Assembly (NCBI GenBank): GCA_964439395.1
Contig: CAYTNV010000014.1
Coordinates: 15,345 to 79,344, forward strand
Origin: JAUUSJ01 sp964439395
GTDB lineage: Bacteria > Bacillota > Clostridia > Lachnospirales > Lachnospiraceae
Direction of reading: 5' to 3'
Length of the DNA: 64,000 nucleotides
Position 1 is the first letter of the stretch. Each line of letters starts with the position of its first letter. Shown piece after piece: positions 17,363 to 26,289 of this stretch. The position numbers and the translations under genes were made by a program. The notes below the pieces were generated by a model, which ran no database searches, was not told the DNA's origin, and worked only from the letters and a program-made list of their open reading frames with translations.

Positions 17363-18325
17363 ATGAGGGAAATGATAGAGACGATTGTGTCGGTACAGAT
17401 GCCGATTCACGAGATATTAAAAATTAAGAAAAATAGGCTGATGCCAGACTGGCTTATAGGAGGGGAAAAAAGAATTTGTATTGTGACGGGAATTCATGGG
17501 GATGAGCTTGGAGGACAGTATATATGTTATGAAGTAATTCGAAGAATTAAGAAGGAATTTGAACATTTAAAGGGAATTGTAGATGTATATCCAGCTTTAA
17601 ATCCACTTGGGTTAGATTCCCTAATTCGAGGAGTACCTCAGTTTGATTTTGATATGAACACTATTTTCCCAGGAAAAAAAGATGGAGATATGGTAGAAAA
17701 TATTGCTTATCATATTGTAAAAGAGCTAGAAAATGCAGATATTTGTATTGATATACATTCAAGCAATATTAATTTAAAGGAGATTCCACAAGTTCGTGTG
17801 GGAGATAAACTGACAAAAGACACAATGAAATTTGCGAAAGTAATGAATACAGATTTAGTCTGGATTCATCCGTCCAATACAGTAAAAGAGGGAAGCTTAA
17901 CTTATGCATTGCAAAAAAAGGGTGTTACAGCTTTTGTGATCGAATCAGGTGTAGCGCTTCGAATAAATTATGAGTATTGCAATCAGATTATAGAGGGAAT
18001 TTTTTGTCTGATGAAGGAAGCAGGAATATGGACTGGTGAGACAATAACTCCTAGAAAACCAATTATCTCACAGGACTGTCAAGTTCAATTTATTAACTGT
18101 GAGAGCAGTGGAATTTTTATTCCAAATGTAAGACATGCACAGCAGGTAAAAAAGGGAGATTTAATTGGGACAATTGCGAAGCCGATTATGGGAGCAGTGA
18201 TGGAGGAAATATATGCACCGATTGACGGAATAGTATTTACACTTAGAGAGTATCCTGCTGTGCAGGAGGGAGCATTAATTGGAAGGATTTTAGGAGGCAA
18301 CTATGGTAAAAGAGATTCTATATGA
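17363..18325 (+). CDS. Succinylglutamate desuccinylase/aspartoacylase-family zinc hydrolase
   Basis: A 320-aa M14-like amidohydrolase or carboxypeptidase. The zinc set is intact: His45 and Glu48 in TGIHGDELGG, His132 in DICIDIHSSN, and the likely catalytic Glu194 in AFVIESGV. The usual Arg of the DLNRxFPG motif is replaced by Thr100 (DMNTIFPG). A C-terminal beta-barrel domain with YAPIDGIVFTLREYPAV matches family members acting on small acylated amino acids or peptides. No signal peptide, so cytoplasmic. It overlaps the next gene by 23 bases. The ribosome site is poor, and ATG at 17372 is an alternative start. Confidence 0.85.
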   Translation: MREMIETIVSVQMPIHEILKIKKNRLMPDWLIGGEKRICIVTGIHGDELGGQYICYEVIRRIKKEFEHLKGIVDVYPALNPLGLDSLIRGVPQFDFDMNTIFPGKKDGDMVENIAYHIVKELENADICIDIHSSNINLKEIPQVRVGDKLTKDTMKFAKVMNTDLVWIHPSNTVKEGSLTYALQKKGVTAFVIESGVALRINYEYCNQIIEGIFCLMKEAGIWTGETITPRKPIISQDCQVQFINCESSGIFIPNVRHAQQVKKGDLIGTIAKPIMGAVMEEIYAPIDGIVFTLREYPAVQEGALIGRILGGNYGKRDSI

Positions 18326-19247
18326 GATGGATTCGGGCTTTCGAGAAGAATATAAAATTATAGGATATCGCTTTGGAAAAAGAGATGCGGCTGAGAAGGC
18401 GGCTTGTATTGTGGGAGCAATGCGAGGAAATGAATATCAGCAACTCTATATTTGTTCACAGCTAATTGTTGCCCTAGAAAAGCTTGAGAAAGTAAAGGCA
18501 ATCAAAGGAGAAAATGAGATTTTAGTTATTCCCTCCTTAAGTAATACTGTGATGAATATAGGAAGGAGATTTTGGGGGAATGACGGTGCGGATTTAAACC
18601 GAGAATTTCCAGGAAATCCAAAGGGAGAGACACAAAGTAGAATTGCAGATGCCCTATTGAGAGAAGTAACAGGATATCAATATGGAATTCAGATACCATC
18701 TTTTTATTTGGAGGGGGAATTTATTCCACATATTCGAATGATGGATACAGGAAGAGAAAGCACAAGTTTGGCCAATTTATTTGGACTTCCTTATGTCGTG
18801 ACAAGTGGTGTGAGACCTTATGATAAGAGAACATTAAATTATAATTGGCAGATGAAGGGAACAGACGCATTTTCACTTTACACAAATGCTACAGATACAA
18901 TCAATGAAAAGGAGGCGATGCAAGCAGTTTCTGCCATTTTGAGATTTTTGACGAGAATGGGTATTATTAAGTATCAATGCCATAATGGTTATATTGCCAC
19001 CGTTTTAAACGAGAATGATTTGGTTAATATAAAAGCAAATACAGCAGGTTTTTTACGAAAAAGGGTGGAAAATAATCAGGAAGTAAAAAGAGGAGAGACT
19101 TTAGCGGAGATTATAGATCCGTATGAAGGCACTGCTTTATCAAAGTTAAAGGCAAGTACGGACGGAATCATTTTTTATACGAGAAGTAAGCCGGTTATAT
19201 TCCAAAATTCGATTGCATTTCAGATTATAAAAAGATTACATAGTTAG
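18303..19247 (+). CDS. Aspartoacylase-family paralogue lacking zinc ligands (probable pseudoenzyme)
   Basis: A 314-aa paralogue of the preceding protein, aligned along its full length. The first zinc His is Arg41 (GAMRGNEYQQ), the second zinc His is Pro132 (YGIQIPSFY) and the catalytic Glu is Tyr193 (DAFSLYTNA). Glu44 remains. By contrast the substrate-carboxylate motif DLNREFPG (Arg100) is intact, whereas its partner has lost it. GGAGG lies inside the end of the preceding gene, so translation is coupled. It may act as a regulatory or substrate-binding subunit of a heterodimer; this is an inference. Confidence 0.8.
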   Translation: MVKEILYEMDSGFREEYKIIGYRFGKRDAAEKAACIVGAMRGNEYQQLYICSQLIVALEKLEKVKAIKGENEILVIPSLSNTVMNIGRRFWGNDGADLNREFPGNPKGETQSRIADALLREVTGYQYGIQIPSFYLEGEFIPHIRMMDTGRESTSLANLFGLPYVVTSGVRPYDKRTLNYNWQMKGTDAFSLYTNATDTINEKEAMQAVSAILRFLTRMGIIKYQCHNGYIATVLNENDLVNIKANTAGFLRKRVENNQEVKRGETLAEIIDPYEGTALSKLKASTDGIIFYTRSKPVIFQNSIAFQIIKRLHS

Positions 19248-19460
19248 GCTTTTAGAAATAAAAACTTAGCTAGTTTTGCTGATAATATGGATGAAATATA
19301 AGAGACTATATGCTGTTTTTACTATATATTTTTGAATTTAACAGAAGAAAAATATAGAAATGCATAAAGAAAAAAAGGATAAGAAAAAAGAAATCTTGAT
19401 AAATGGCATAAACGTCATTTTCCGAGAAAATAAAATATTAGACAGATTTCAAAAAAAGTT

Positions 19461-19488
19461 TTGCATTTTCTGACAAATGCGGTATAAT
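19461..19488 (+). promoter_or_regulatory. Promoter of purL
   Basis: TTGCAT (19461-19466), 16-bp spacer, TATAAT (19483-19488). The leader to the start codon is about 60 nt, with no purine riboswitch visible. The rest of the 307-base gap (19248-19460) is AT-rich and shows nothing else identifiable. Confidence 0.65.
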
Positions 19489-19554
19489 GTGACTGAATAC
19501 CAGATGACTAAAAGGTAAAGGTTAAATCGTAAAAGACAGATTATGGAGGAATTT

Positions 19555-22500
19555 ATGAGTCAGGTAAAAAGAGTTTATGTAGAAAAGAAGGCAGACTATG
19601 CGGTAAAAGCAAAAGAGCTGTTGGCAGAAATTAAAGCATATCTTTCTATAGAAAAGATTGATAATGTGAGACAGTTGATTCGCTATGATATAGAAAATGT
19701 ATCCGAGGATACTTATAATATGGCAAAAGATACTGTATTTAGCGAGCCGCCAGTCGATCATTTGTATGAAGAAGAATTTCCTTTAAACGAAAAAGAAACT
19801 GTATTTAGCGTAGAGTTTTTGCCAGGCCAGTTCGACCAAAGAGCAGACTCTGCTGAGCAATGTTTAAAACTTTTAAACGAAAAGGAAGATCCAACAATTC
19901 GCTCCGCTGTTACGTATGTATTAGAGGGTGATTTGAGTGAAGAAGAAATAGAGAAAATTAAATCCTATTGTATTAATCCAGTGGATTCTAGACAGTCTGA
20001 AGAAAATAAGCCAGATACCTTGCTTACTGATTTTGAAGAGCCAGAGGATGTAGCTATTTTTGATGGGTTTTCTAAGATGCCAGAGGAAGAATTAAAGAAA
20101 TTATATGATTCTTTAGGACTTGCTATGACATTTAAAGATTTCCTGCATATTCAAAATTATTTTAACAAGGAAGAAGAGCGTGATCCATCCATGACAGAGA
20201 TTCGTGTATTGGATACGTATTGGTCAGATCATTGTAGACATACTACTTTTTCCACAGAACTTAAAAATATTGAGTTTGGAGAGGGATATTATAAGGAGAT
20301 ATTAGAAAGTACTTATAAAGAGTATTTAGCAGATAGAGAAGAACTTTATAAAGGAAGAAAAGATAAATTCGTATGTCTTATGGACTTAGCTCTTATCGCC
20401 ATGAAAAAAATCAAAGCGGATGGCGGCTTAGAAGATATGGAAGAGTCTGATGAGATTAACGCATGTAGCATTGTTGTTCCAGTTACAATCGACGGACAGA
20501 CAGAGGAATGGTTAATTAGCTTTAAAAATGAGACACATAACCATCCAACAGAGATTGAGCCTTTTGGTGGGGCAGCTACTTGCCTTGGTGGAGCAATCCG
20601 CGACCCACTCTCGGGACGTTCTTATGTATATCAGGCTATGCGTGTCACAGGTGCAGCAGACCCAACGCTTCCGCTCGACTGGACATTAAATGGAAAGCTC
20701 CCACAGAGAAAATTAACGACGGGTGCGGCAGATGGTTATAGTTCTTATGGTAACCAGATTGGTTTGGCTACAGGTATGGTAGATGAGGTTTATCATCCAA
20801 ACTACGTGGCAAAGCGTTTAGAGATTGGTGCCGTTATGGGTGCAGCTCCAAGAAAAAATGTTGTTCGTGAGACGTCTGATCCAGGGGATATTATTATTTT
20901 ATTAGGTGGAAGAACAGGTAGAGATGGTTGTGGTGGAGCCACAGGTTCCTCTAAAGTACACACAGAACAATCGATTGAGACATGTGGTGCTGAGGTACAA
21001 AAAGGTAATCCGCCTACAGAGAGAAAAATTCAGAGATTATTTAGACGAGAGGAAGTAAGCCGCTTAATTAAAAAGTGTAATGATTTTGGTGCAGGTGGAG
21101 TTTCCGTTGCAATCGGAGAACTTGCGGATGGTTTACAAATTCAGCTTGATAAAGTTCCTAAAAAATATGCAGGTCTTGACGGGACAGAGCTCGCTATTTC
21201 TGAGTCTCAAGAGCGTATGGCAGTTGTCGTTGATCCTAAGGATGTAGATACTTTCCTTGCCTATGCGAAAGAAGAGAATTTGGAGGCAGTAGAAGTTGCC
21301 GTTGTCACAGAGGAAAAACGTCTTGTTATGTACTGGAGAGGTAAGACAATTGTAGATTTATCTCGTGCTTTTTTGGATACAAACGGTGCGCATCAAGAAA
21401 CAGATGTATTCGTGACAATCCCAGAGTATAGAGACGGATATGAAGTAAGAGATAGTGCGGCTATAAACTTAGAGGATATGTGGAAAGATTGTATGGAGGA
21501 TTTAAATGTATGCTCTAAGAAAGGACTTGTGGAAATGTTTGACAGCTCTATTGGAGCGGCTACTGTTTTGATGCCATATGGTGGTAAAAATCAGTCCACA
21601 CCAATCCAGACAATGATAGCTAAGCTTCCAATTTTGAAGGGAGAGTCTGATACGGTAACGATGATGAGTTATGGATTCGACCCATATATTTCTAGTTGGA
21701 GTCCATATCATGGCGCCATTTATTCAGTTATTGAGTCTATGGCTAAAATTGTGGCAAGCGGTGGAAATTATGAGAAGATTCGCTTCACATTCCAAGAGTA
21801 CTTCAAGCGTCTCGGTGAGGATAAAGAACGTTGGGGTGAGCCATTTGCAGCATTGCTCGGTGCTTATAGCATTCAAAAAGCATTTGGACTTCCATCCATC
21901 GGTGGAAAAGACAGTATGTCTGGTACATTCAATGATATTGATGTTCCGCCAACTTTAGTATCTTTTGCTGTAGATATTGGAGATGCAAATCATATTATTA
22001 CTCCGGAGTTGAAAAAGAAGGATAACCATCTTGTTTTAGTGAGAGTTCCTCTAGATAAGTTTAGAGTACCAGATTATAAAGTGGCAGCTATAAACTATCG
22101 TCATATTTATAAGATGGCGAGAAAAGGACAAATTGAGTCTGCATATGCTATCGGAAAAGGTGGTATCATTGGTGCCATCAGTAAGATGGCATTCGGAAAC
22201 GGACTTGGTGTTCGTCTGGATGGTGATTTAAGTTTAGAGCAGTTGACTGAGAAATGCTATGGTTCTATTCTTCTTGAGGTAACTTCAAGAAATATCCGCA
22301 ATATTGGACTTCCTTGTGTATATGTCGGTGAGGTTATTGGAGAGCAGGAAATTCAATACAAAAATGAAGAATTTGACTTGGCAAAGATGGAGGAAATTTG
22401 GAATAGTCAGCTTGAATCCGTATTCCCTACAAATTCGGGAATTGAGCCTATGCAGTTGGATACGCCAGTTTATGATGCATATGGTAAGATTTATATTGCA

Positions 22501-23313
22501 AAGAATAAAGTCGCAGTTCCAAAGGTATTTATCCCTGTATTCCCAGGAACAAACTGCGAGTATGATACAGCAAAAGCATTTGAGTTAGCGGGAGCAAAGG
22601 TAGAGACAAGAGTATTTAGAAACTTGACAGAGCAAGACATTAGAGATTCTATTGAGGAGTTTGAGAAGGCAATTTCTGATGCTCAGATTATTATGTTCCC
22701 AGGTGGATTTAGTGCCGGTGATGAGCCAGAAGGTTCTGCAAAATTCTTTGCCACAGTATTTAGAAATGAAAAGATGAAGGAAGCAGTTCATAAATTATTA
22801 GATGAGAGAGACGGACTTGCACTTGGTATTTGCAATGGATTCCAGGCACTTATTAAGCTTGGACTTTTACCTTACGGTGAGATTACAAAACAGCAGGCAG
22901 ATTCTCCAACATTGACAATGAATAGCATTGGTCGTCATATTTCCAAGATGGTTCATACAAAGATTGTTTCTAATAAGTCTCCATGGCTAAAGAATGCAAT
23001 TTTGAGACAAAGTTATGTAATTCCAGCATCCCATGGTGAGGGACGCTTTGTTGCAAGTAAAGAGTGGATTGAAAAATTATTTGAGAATGGACAGGTTGCG
23101 ACACAGTATGTTGACTTAAATGGGCATCCTACGATGGATGAGAGATTTAATCCAAATGGTTCTTATGCGGCAATCGAGGGAATTACAAGTCCAGATGGAA
23201 GAATTTTAGGTAAGATGGCTCATTCTGAGCGTATTGGATTAAATGTAGCCAAAAATATTCCTGGAAATCAAAATCAGCATATTTTTGAAGCAGGAGTAGA
23301 GTACTTTAAATAG
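19555..23313 (+). CDS. purL: Phosphoribosylformylglycinamidine synthase, large fused form
   Basis: Converts FGAR to FGAM in purine synthesis, using glutamine. The 1252-residue protein joins an N-terminal PurS-like part, two AIRS-type synthase halves (HNHPTEIEPFGGAATCLGGA in the first) and a C-terminal class I glutamine amidotransferase with PGTNCEYDTAKAFELAGA, the nucleophile Cys in ALGICNGFQAL and PASHGEGRF. Many Firmicutes instead encode separate purS, purQ and purL. ATG 19555 follows GGAGG by 5 bases; the in-frame ATG at 19543 overlaps that site. No other pur gene is adjacent. Confidence 0.97.
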   Translation: MSQVKRVYVEKKADYAVKAKELLAEIKAYLSIEKIDNVRQLIRYDIENVSEDTYNMAKDTVFSEPPVDHLYEEEFPLNEKETVFSVEFLPGQFDQRADSAEQCLKLLNEKEDPTIRSAVTYVLEGDLSEEEIEKIKSYCINPVDSRQSEENKPDTLLTDFEEPEDVAIFDGFSKMPEEELKKLYDSLGLAMTFKDFLHIQNYFNKEEERDPSMTEIRVLDTYWSDHCRHTTFSTELKNIEFGEGYYKEILESTYKEYLADREELYKGRKDKFVCLMDLALIAMKKIKADGGLEDMEESDEINACSIVVPVTIDGQTEEWLISFKNETHNHPTEIEPFGGAATCLGGAIRDPLSGRSYVYQAMRVTGAADPTLPLDWTLNGKLPQRKLTTGAADGYSSYGNQIGLATGMVDEVYHPNYVAKRLEIGAVMGAAPRKNVVRETSDPGDIIILLGGRTGRDGCGGATGSSKVHTEQSIETCGAEVQKGNPPTERKIQRLFRREEVSRLIKKCNDFGAGGVSVAIGELADGLQIQLDKVPKKYAGLDGTELAISESQERMAVVVDPKDVDTFLAYAKEENLEAVEVAVVTEEKRLVMYWRGKTIVDLSRAFLDTNGAHQETDVFVTIPEYRDGYEVRDSAAINLEDMWKDCMEDLNVCSKKGLVEMFDSSIGAATVLMPYGGKNQSTPIQTMIAKLPILKGESDTVTMMSYGFDPYISSWSPYHGAIYSVIESMAKIVASGGNYEKIRFTFQEYFKRLGEDKERWGEPFAALLGAYSIQKAFGLPSIGGKDSMSGTFNDIDVPPTLVSFAVDIGDANHIITPELKKKDNHLVLVRVPLDKFRVPDYKVAAINYRHIYKMARKGQIESAYAIGKGGIIGAISKMAFGNGLGVRLDGDLSLEQLTEKCYGSILLEVTSRNIRNIGLPCVYVGEVIGEQEIQYKNEEFDLAKMEEIWNSQLESVFPTNSGIEPMQLDTPVYDAYGKIYIAKNKVAVPKVFIPVFPGTNCEYDTAKAFELAGAKVETRVFRNLTEQDIRDSIEEFEKAISDAQIIMFPGGFSAGDEPEGSAKFFATVFRNEKMKEAVHKLLDERDGLALGICNGFQALIKLGLLPYGEITKQQADSPTLTMNSIGRHISKMVHTKIVSNKSPWLKNAILRQSYVIPASHGEGRFVASKEWIEKLFENGQVATQYVDLNGHPTMDERFNPNGSYAAIEGITSPDGRILGKMAHSERIGLNVAKNIPGNQNQHIFEAGVEYFK

Positions 23314-23328
23314 AAGGTAGAACAATTT

Positions 23329-24018
23329 ATGAGAAAGGCGAGAGCAAAAAAGTCAAATAAGAAGAAAATCATAATTATTTTTATCATTATCTTAATTTTG
23401 GCAGCTATAGCAGCTTTTTTTGGATATCAAGCAAAACAGTTTCGAGATCAAAAAAGATATCGAAGACATATGGTGAATGCATATCAGCAAGGAGACTATA
23501 ATATTGCTCTAGAGTACCAGAAAGATATCGATAGAACAAAGAATTTATTTAGTATTCTATTAGAGGATGATGTGGATTATTATAAGGCAGATTGTTATGT
23601 GAAGTTAGAGCAGTATGATAAAGCCATTGCTATTTATGATCAGATGATTGAAAAGAAAGCAGATGATTCCAAAAATTATATGATGAAGGGCAACTGCTAT
23701 ATGAAGCAAAAGCAAATCAAAAAGGCTCTGGAGACATATAAGACAGGATATGAGGCTACACAAGATACAATACTTCTTCCAAATCTCGCATATTGCTATA
23801 TAAAAAGGGAAAACTATGATAAAGCGATGGAAGTTGTGAAAAAGGGTTTAGCTTCAGAAGATGAGAGTATTAAACAGGAATTACTTTTTGATGAGATTGT
23901 CTTATACGAGAAGAAAATGGACTACGAGACGGCTTATGAAAAGGCGAAAGAGTATGTAAATTTATATCCAGATGATGAAAACGGAATAAAGGAATTGACC
24001 TTTTTAGAGACAAGATAA
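23329..24018 (+). CDS. Membrane-anchored TPR protein
   Basis: A 229-aa protein with a Lys/Arg-rich cytoplasmic N-terminus, one membrane helix (about residues 14-35, IIIIFIIILILAAIAAFFGY) and a soluble domain of tetratricopeptide repeats (about residues 45-225), for example AIAIYDQMIEKKADDSKNYM and ALETYKTGYEATQDTILLPN. Probably a scaffold for protein-protein contacts; the partner is unknown. It starts 15 bp after purL and likely shares its transcript, without an obvious functional link. Confidence 0.82.
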   Translation: MRKARAKKSNKKKIIIIFIIILILAAIAAFFGYQAKQFRDQKRYRRHMVNAYQQGDYNIALEYQKDIDRTKNLFSILLEDDVDYYKADCYVKLEQYDKAIAIYDQMIEKKADDSKNYMMKGNCYMKQKQIKKALETYKTGYEATQDTILLPNLAYCYIKRENYDKAMEVVKKGLASEDESIKQELLFDEIVLYEKKMDYETAYEKAKEYVNLYPDDENGIKELTFLETR

Positions 24019-24034
24019 TAGAAGAATAAAATAG

Positions 24035-24089
24035 AGAGTCATTGCGCAGAATAAAAAAGGATTTAAAATATCGGTGCGATGACTCTTTG
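24035..24089 (+). terminator. Terminator after the TPR gene
   Basis: AGAGTCATTGCGC pairs with GTGCGATGACTCT (near 24074-24086) through most of its length, followed by TTTGTTT. Ends the purL unit. Confidence 0.65.
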
Positions 24090-24208
24090 TTTATATTACT
24101 TTGAAAGTTTTGTATAGTAGCCATGAAATTAGAGAATGCTTATATGGAATGATTCATGGATATTGGACGAGCTAATCTGTAGAAGTACGTATATTACGAG
24201 GAGGGTGT

Positions 24209-25441
24209 ATGGAAGAAAAAGAATTTGTTATTTTAGTAGGAGTACAAGAACCAGATAATGAGGATATCACAGAGTCGATAGACGAGCTTGGTGAGTTGGC
24301 GGATACTGCAGGAGCAACTGTAGTAGGTCGTTTAATTCAAAAAAGAGAAAAAATACATCCGGGTACTTATATTGGAAAAGGAAAGATAGAAGAACTAAAA
24401 GAATTTATTTTTATAACAAATGCGACAGGAATTATATGCGACGATGAACTATCGCCAGCACAAATGAACCAGCTGCAGCAGGAATTGGACTGTAAAGTAA
24501 TGGACAGGACATTAGTTATTTTAGAGATTTTTGCCATGCATGCGAAGAGCAGAGAAGGAAAAATACAAGTAGAACTTGCACAGCTTCGCTATCGACAGGC
24601 AAGATTAGTAGGTCTTAGAAATTCATTATCTAGACTGGGCGGTGGAATTGGGACGCGAGGTCCTGGAGAGAAAAAACTTGAGATGGATCGAAGATTGATT
24701 CGCGAGAGAATTTCTCATCTAAAAAGGGAATTAAAAGATGTTATTTGTCATAGAGAATTAATCCGTTCTCAAAGACAGAAAACCAATCAAAAAATAGCGG
24801 CGTTAGTTGGATATAGTAGTGCGGGGAAATCCGCTCTTTTAAATGCTTTGACGGGAGCGGAGGTCTTAGAGGAAGATAAATTGTTTTCTACTTTAGATAC
24901 GACAACGAGAGTTTTATGTCTTCCAGGTAAGCAAAAGGTTTTACTGACAGATACGGTAGGTTTTATCCGAAAACTTCCACATCATTTAGTAGAGGCATTT
25001 AAGAGTACTTTGGAGGAGGCCTGCTATGCAGATATATTAATTCATGTCGTAGACGTTTCAAATCCGCAGATGGAGGCACAGATGAAAGTTGCCTATGAGA
25101 CGTTAAAAAGTTTAAATATTAAAGAGAAACCAATTATTACGGTTTTCCATAAGCAAGATAAATTGGAGGAGAAGAAATATTTTCATGATTTTTCTTCCGA
25201 TTACTCTCTTATGACGTCAGTAAAAACTGGGCAGGGATTAGAAGAATTAAAAGAGACTTTGGCAGATATACTAAGAAGCGAGCAGAAATATTTAGAGAAA
25301 ATATTTCATTATGGTGAAGTAAGTTTGATTCAACAAATTCGAAAAAAAGGAGAATTACTTGAGGAAGAATATTTACCAGAGGGAATTTTAGTGAAAGCTT
25401 ATGTGCCAAATGAAATATATCAAAGATTAAATATAGACTAA
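24209..25441 (+). CDS. hflX: GTPase HflX
   Basis: A ribosome-associated GTPase that splits or rescues stalled 70S particles under stress. The 410-aa protein has the N-terminal HflX domain with GRLIQKREKIHPGTYIGKGK, the linker signature GGGIGTRGPGEKKLEMDRR and the G domain with GYSSAGKSALLNALTGA (G1), DTVGFIRKLPHHLV (G3) and a C-terminal extension. CGAGGAGGG precedes the ATG. Monocistronic. Confidence 0.95.
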   Translation: MEEKEFVILVGVQEPDNEDITESIDELGELADTAGATVVGRLIQKREKIHPGTYIGKGKIEELKEFIFITNATGIICDDELSPAQMNQLQQELDCKVMDRTLVILEIFAMHAKSREGKIQVELAQLRYRQARLVGLRNSLSRLGGGIGTRGPGEKKLEMDRRLIRERISHLKRELKDVICHRELIRSQRQKTNQKIAALVGYSSAGKSALLNALTGAEVLEEDKLFSTLDTTTRVLCLPGKQKVLLTDTVGFIRKLPHHLVEAFKSTLEEACYADILIHVVDVSNPQMEAQMKVAYETLKSLNIKEKPIITVFHKQDKLEEKKYFHDFSSDYSLMTSVKTGQGLEELKETLADILRSEQKYLEKIFHYGEVSLIQQIRKKGELLEEEYLPEGILVKAYVPNEIYQRLNID

Positions 25442-25532
25442 GAATTTTATCGTATAAAGAGTATTTTGTGTAATACAGCTATAAAAAAGACAATTTTCTC
25501 AAATAAAACTATACAAAACGAATAAGAAATAG

Positions 25533-25561
25533 TTGACAACTTCTGGGAAAAATGCTAACAT
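25533..25561 (+). promoter_or_regulatory. Promoter of the ptsH leader
   Basis: TTGACA (25533-25538), 17-bp spacer, TAACAT (25556-25561) preceded by the extended -10 TGC. Start site near 25568, giving a leader of about 230 nt. Confidence 0.6.
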
Positions 25562-25611
25562 TATAACATAAAGATTCATATGGAAGGATTATTGCTTTAG
25601 AGAAAGCAAAG

Positions 25612-25667
25612 CCTAGATTGTATCATATTTTTCACCGTACATGACATACATTTTAGGTTCTTTTTTT
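25612..25667 (+). terminator. Attenuator-like terminator in the ptsH leader
   Basis: CCTAGATTGTATCAT (25612-25626) pairs with ATGACATACATTTTAGG (25641-25657) with a small bulge and one mismatch, then TTCTTTTTTT. A small hairpin GCTTT-agag-AAAGC (25595-25608) precedes it. The terminator stands 130 nt before ptsH, so expression needs read-through or a second promoter. The remainder of the 357-base gap shows a weak fold near 25710-25755. Confidence 0.65.
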
Positions 25668-25798
25668 GCAGATATCTCTAATAGTAAAACGAAAGTTTAT
25701 TTCTGATCTGACCTATGACAAAAACTGGTGGCACTTTATATGAGGGCAGACCGAAAGCAAATCTATTATAAATTTTATGAAAAAGGAGAATGATAATT

Positions 25799-26062
25799 AT
25801 GGTATCACAAAAAATTGTAATCAAAAATGAGCAAGGTTTACACATGCGTCCAGCAGGAGTTTTTGCAAAAGCTATGACAAAGTTCCAGAGTGATGTTAAT
25901 ATTGTCTATAACGGAAACAAAACAAATGGAAAGAGTCTTTTAAATATTATTGGCGCTTGTATTAAATGTGGTTCTGAAATAGAAATCGAATGTAATGGAG
26001 CAGATGAGGCAGAGGCTTTAAAGACAGCTATCGAGTTAATCGAGTCTGGATTAGGTGAATAA
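25799..26062 (+). CDS. ptsH: Phosphocarrier protein HPr
   Basis: An 87-aa phosphotransfer protein of the PTS. His15, phosphorylated by enzyme I, is in QGLHMRPAG. Ser46, the target of HPr kinase in Firmicutes catabolite control, is in NGKSLLN. The ATG at 25799 is preferred because GGAG lies 10 bases upstream and the numbering then places His15 and Ser46 exactly at their standard positions; the in-frame ATG at 25790 is too close to GGAG. Separated from ptsI by 227 bp. Confidence 0.97.
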   Translation: MVSQKIVIKNEQGLHMRPAGVFAKAMTKFQSDVNIVYNGNKTNGKSLLNIIGACIKCGSEIEIECNGADEAEALKTAIELIESGLGE

Positions 26063-26113
26063 TTCATTAATTTGATATATTTTCGGGCAGGAAAATTTAT
26101 TAATTGAGTTATA

Positions 26114-26148
26114 AAAATTCAGTGGGAGGTTTCTTTCACTGAATTTTC
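26114..26148 (+). terminator. Hairpin between ptsH and ptsI
   Basis: AAAATTCAGTG and CACTGAATTTT form a perfect 11-bp stem with a 13-base loop. Only the T's in the stem follow, so termination may be partial, leaving some read-through to ptsI. Confidence 0.55.
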
Positions 26149-26289
26149 TAAATCAAAAGATAACAATGAAGATGAGAGTATGTGGGAACTTTAACGAAAG
26201 TAGCGGGATTACACTAAATAATAGATTTAAATAGTTGCTTAGGGAAAGTCAACATACAAAACATATAAAACAAAGATAGGGGTGTAAGT

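Noticed and set aside
19490..19554. Purine riboswitch before purL
   Set aside because: The leader is only about 60 nt and has none of the conserved junction sequences.
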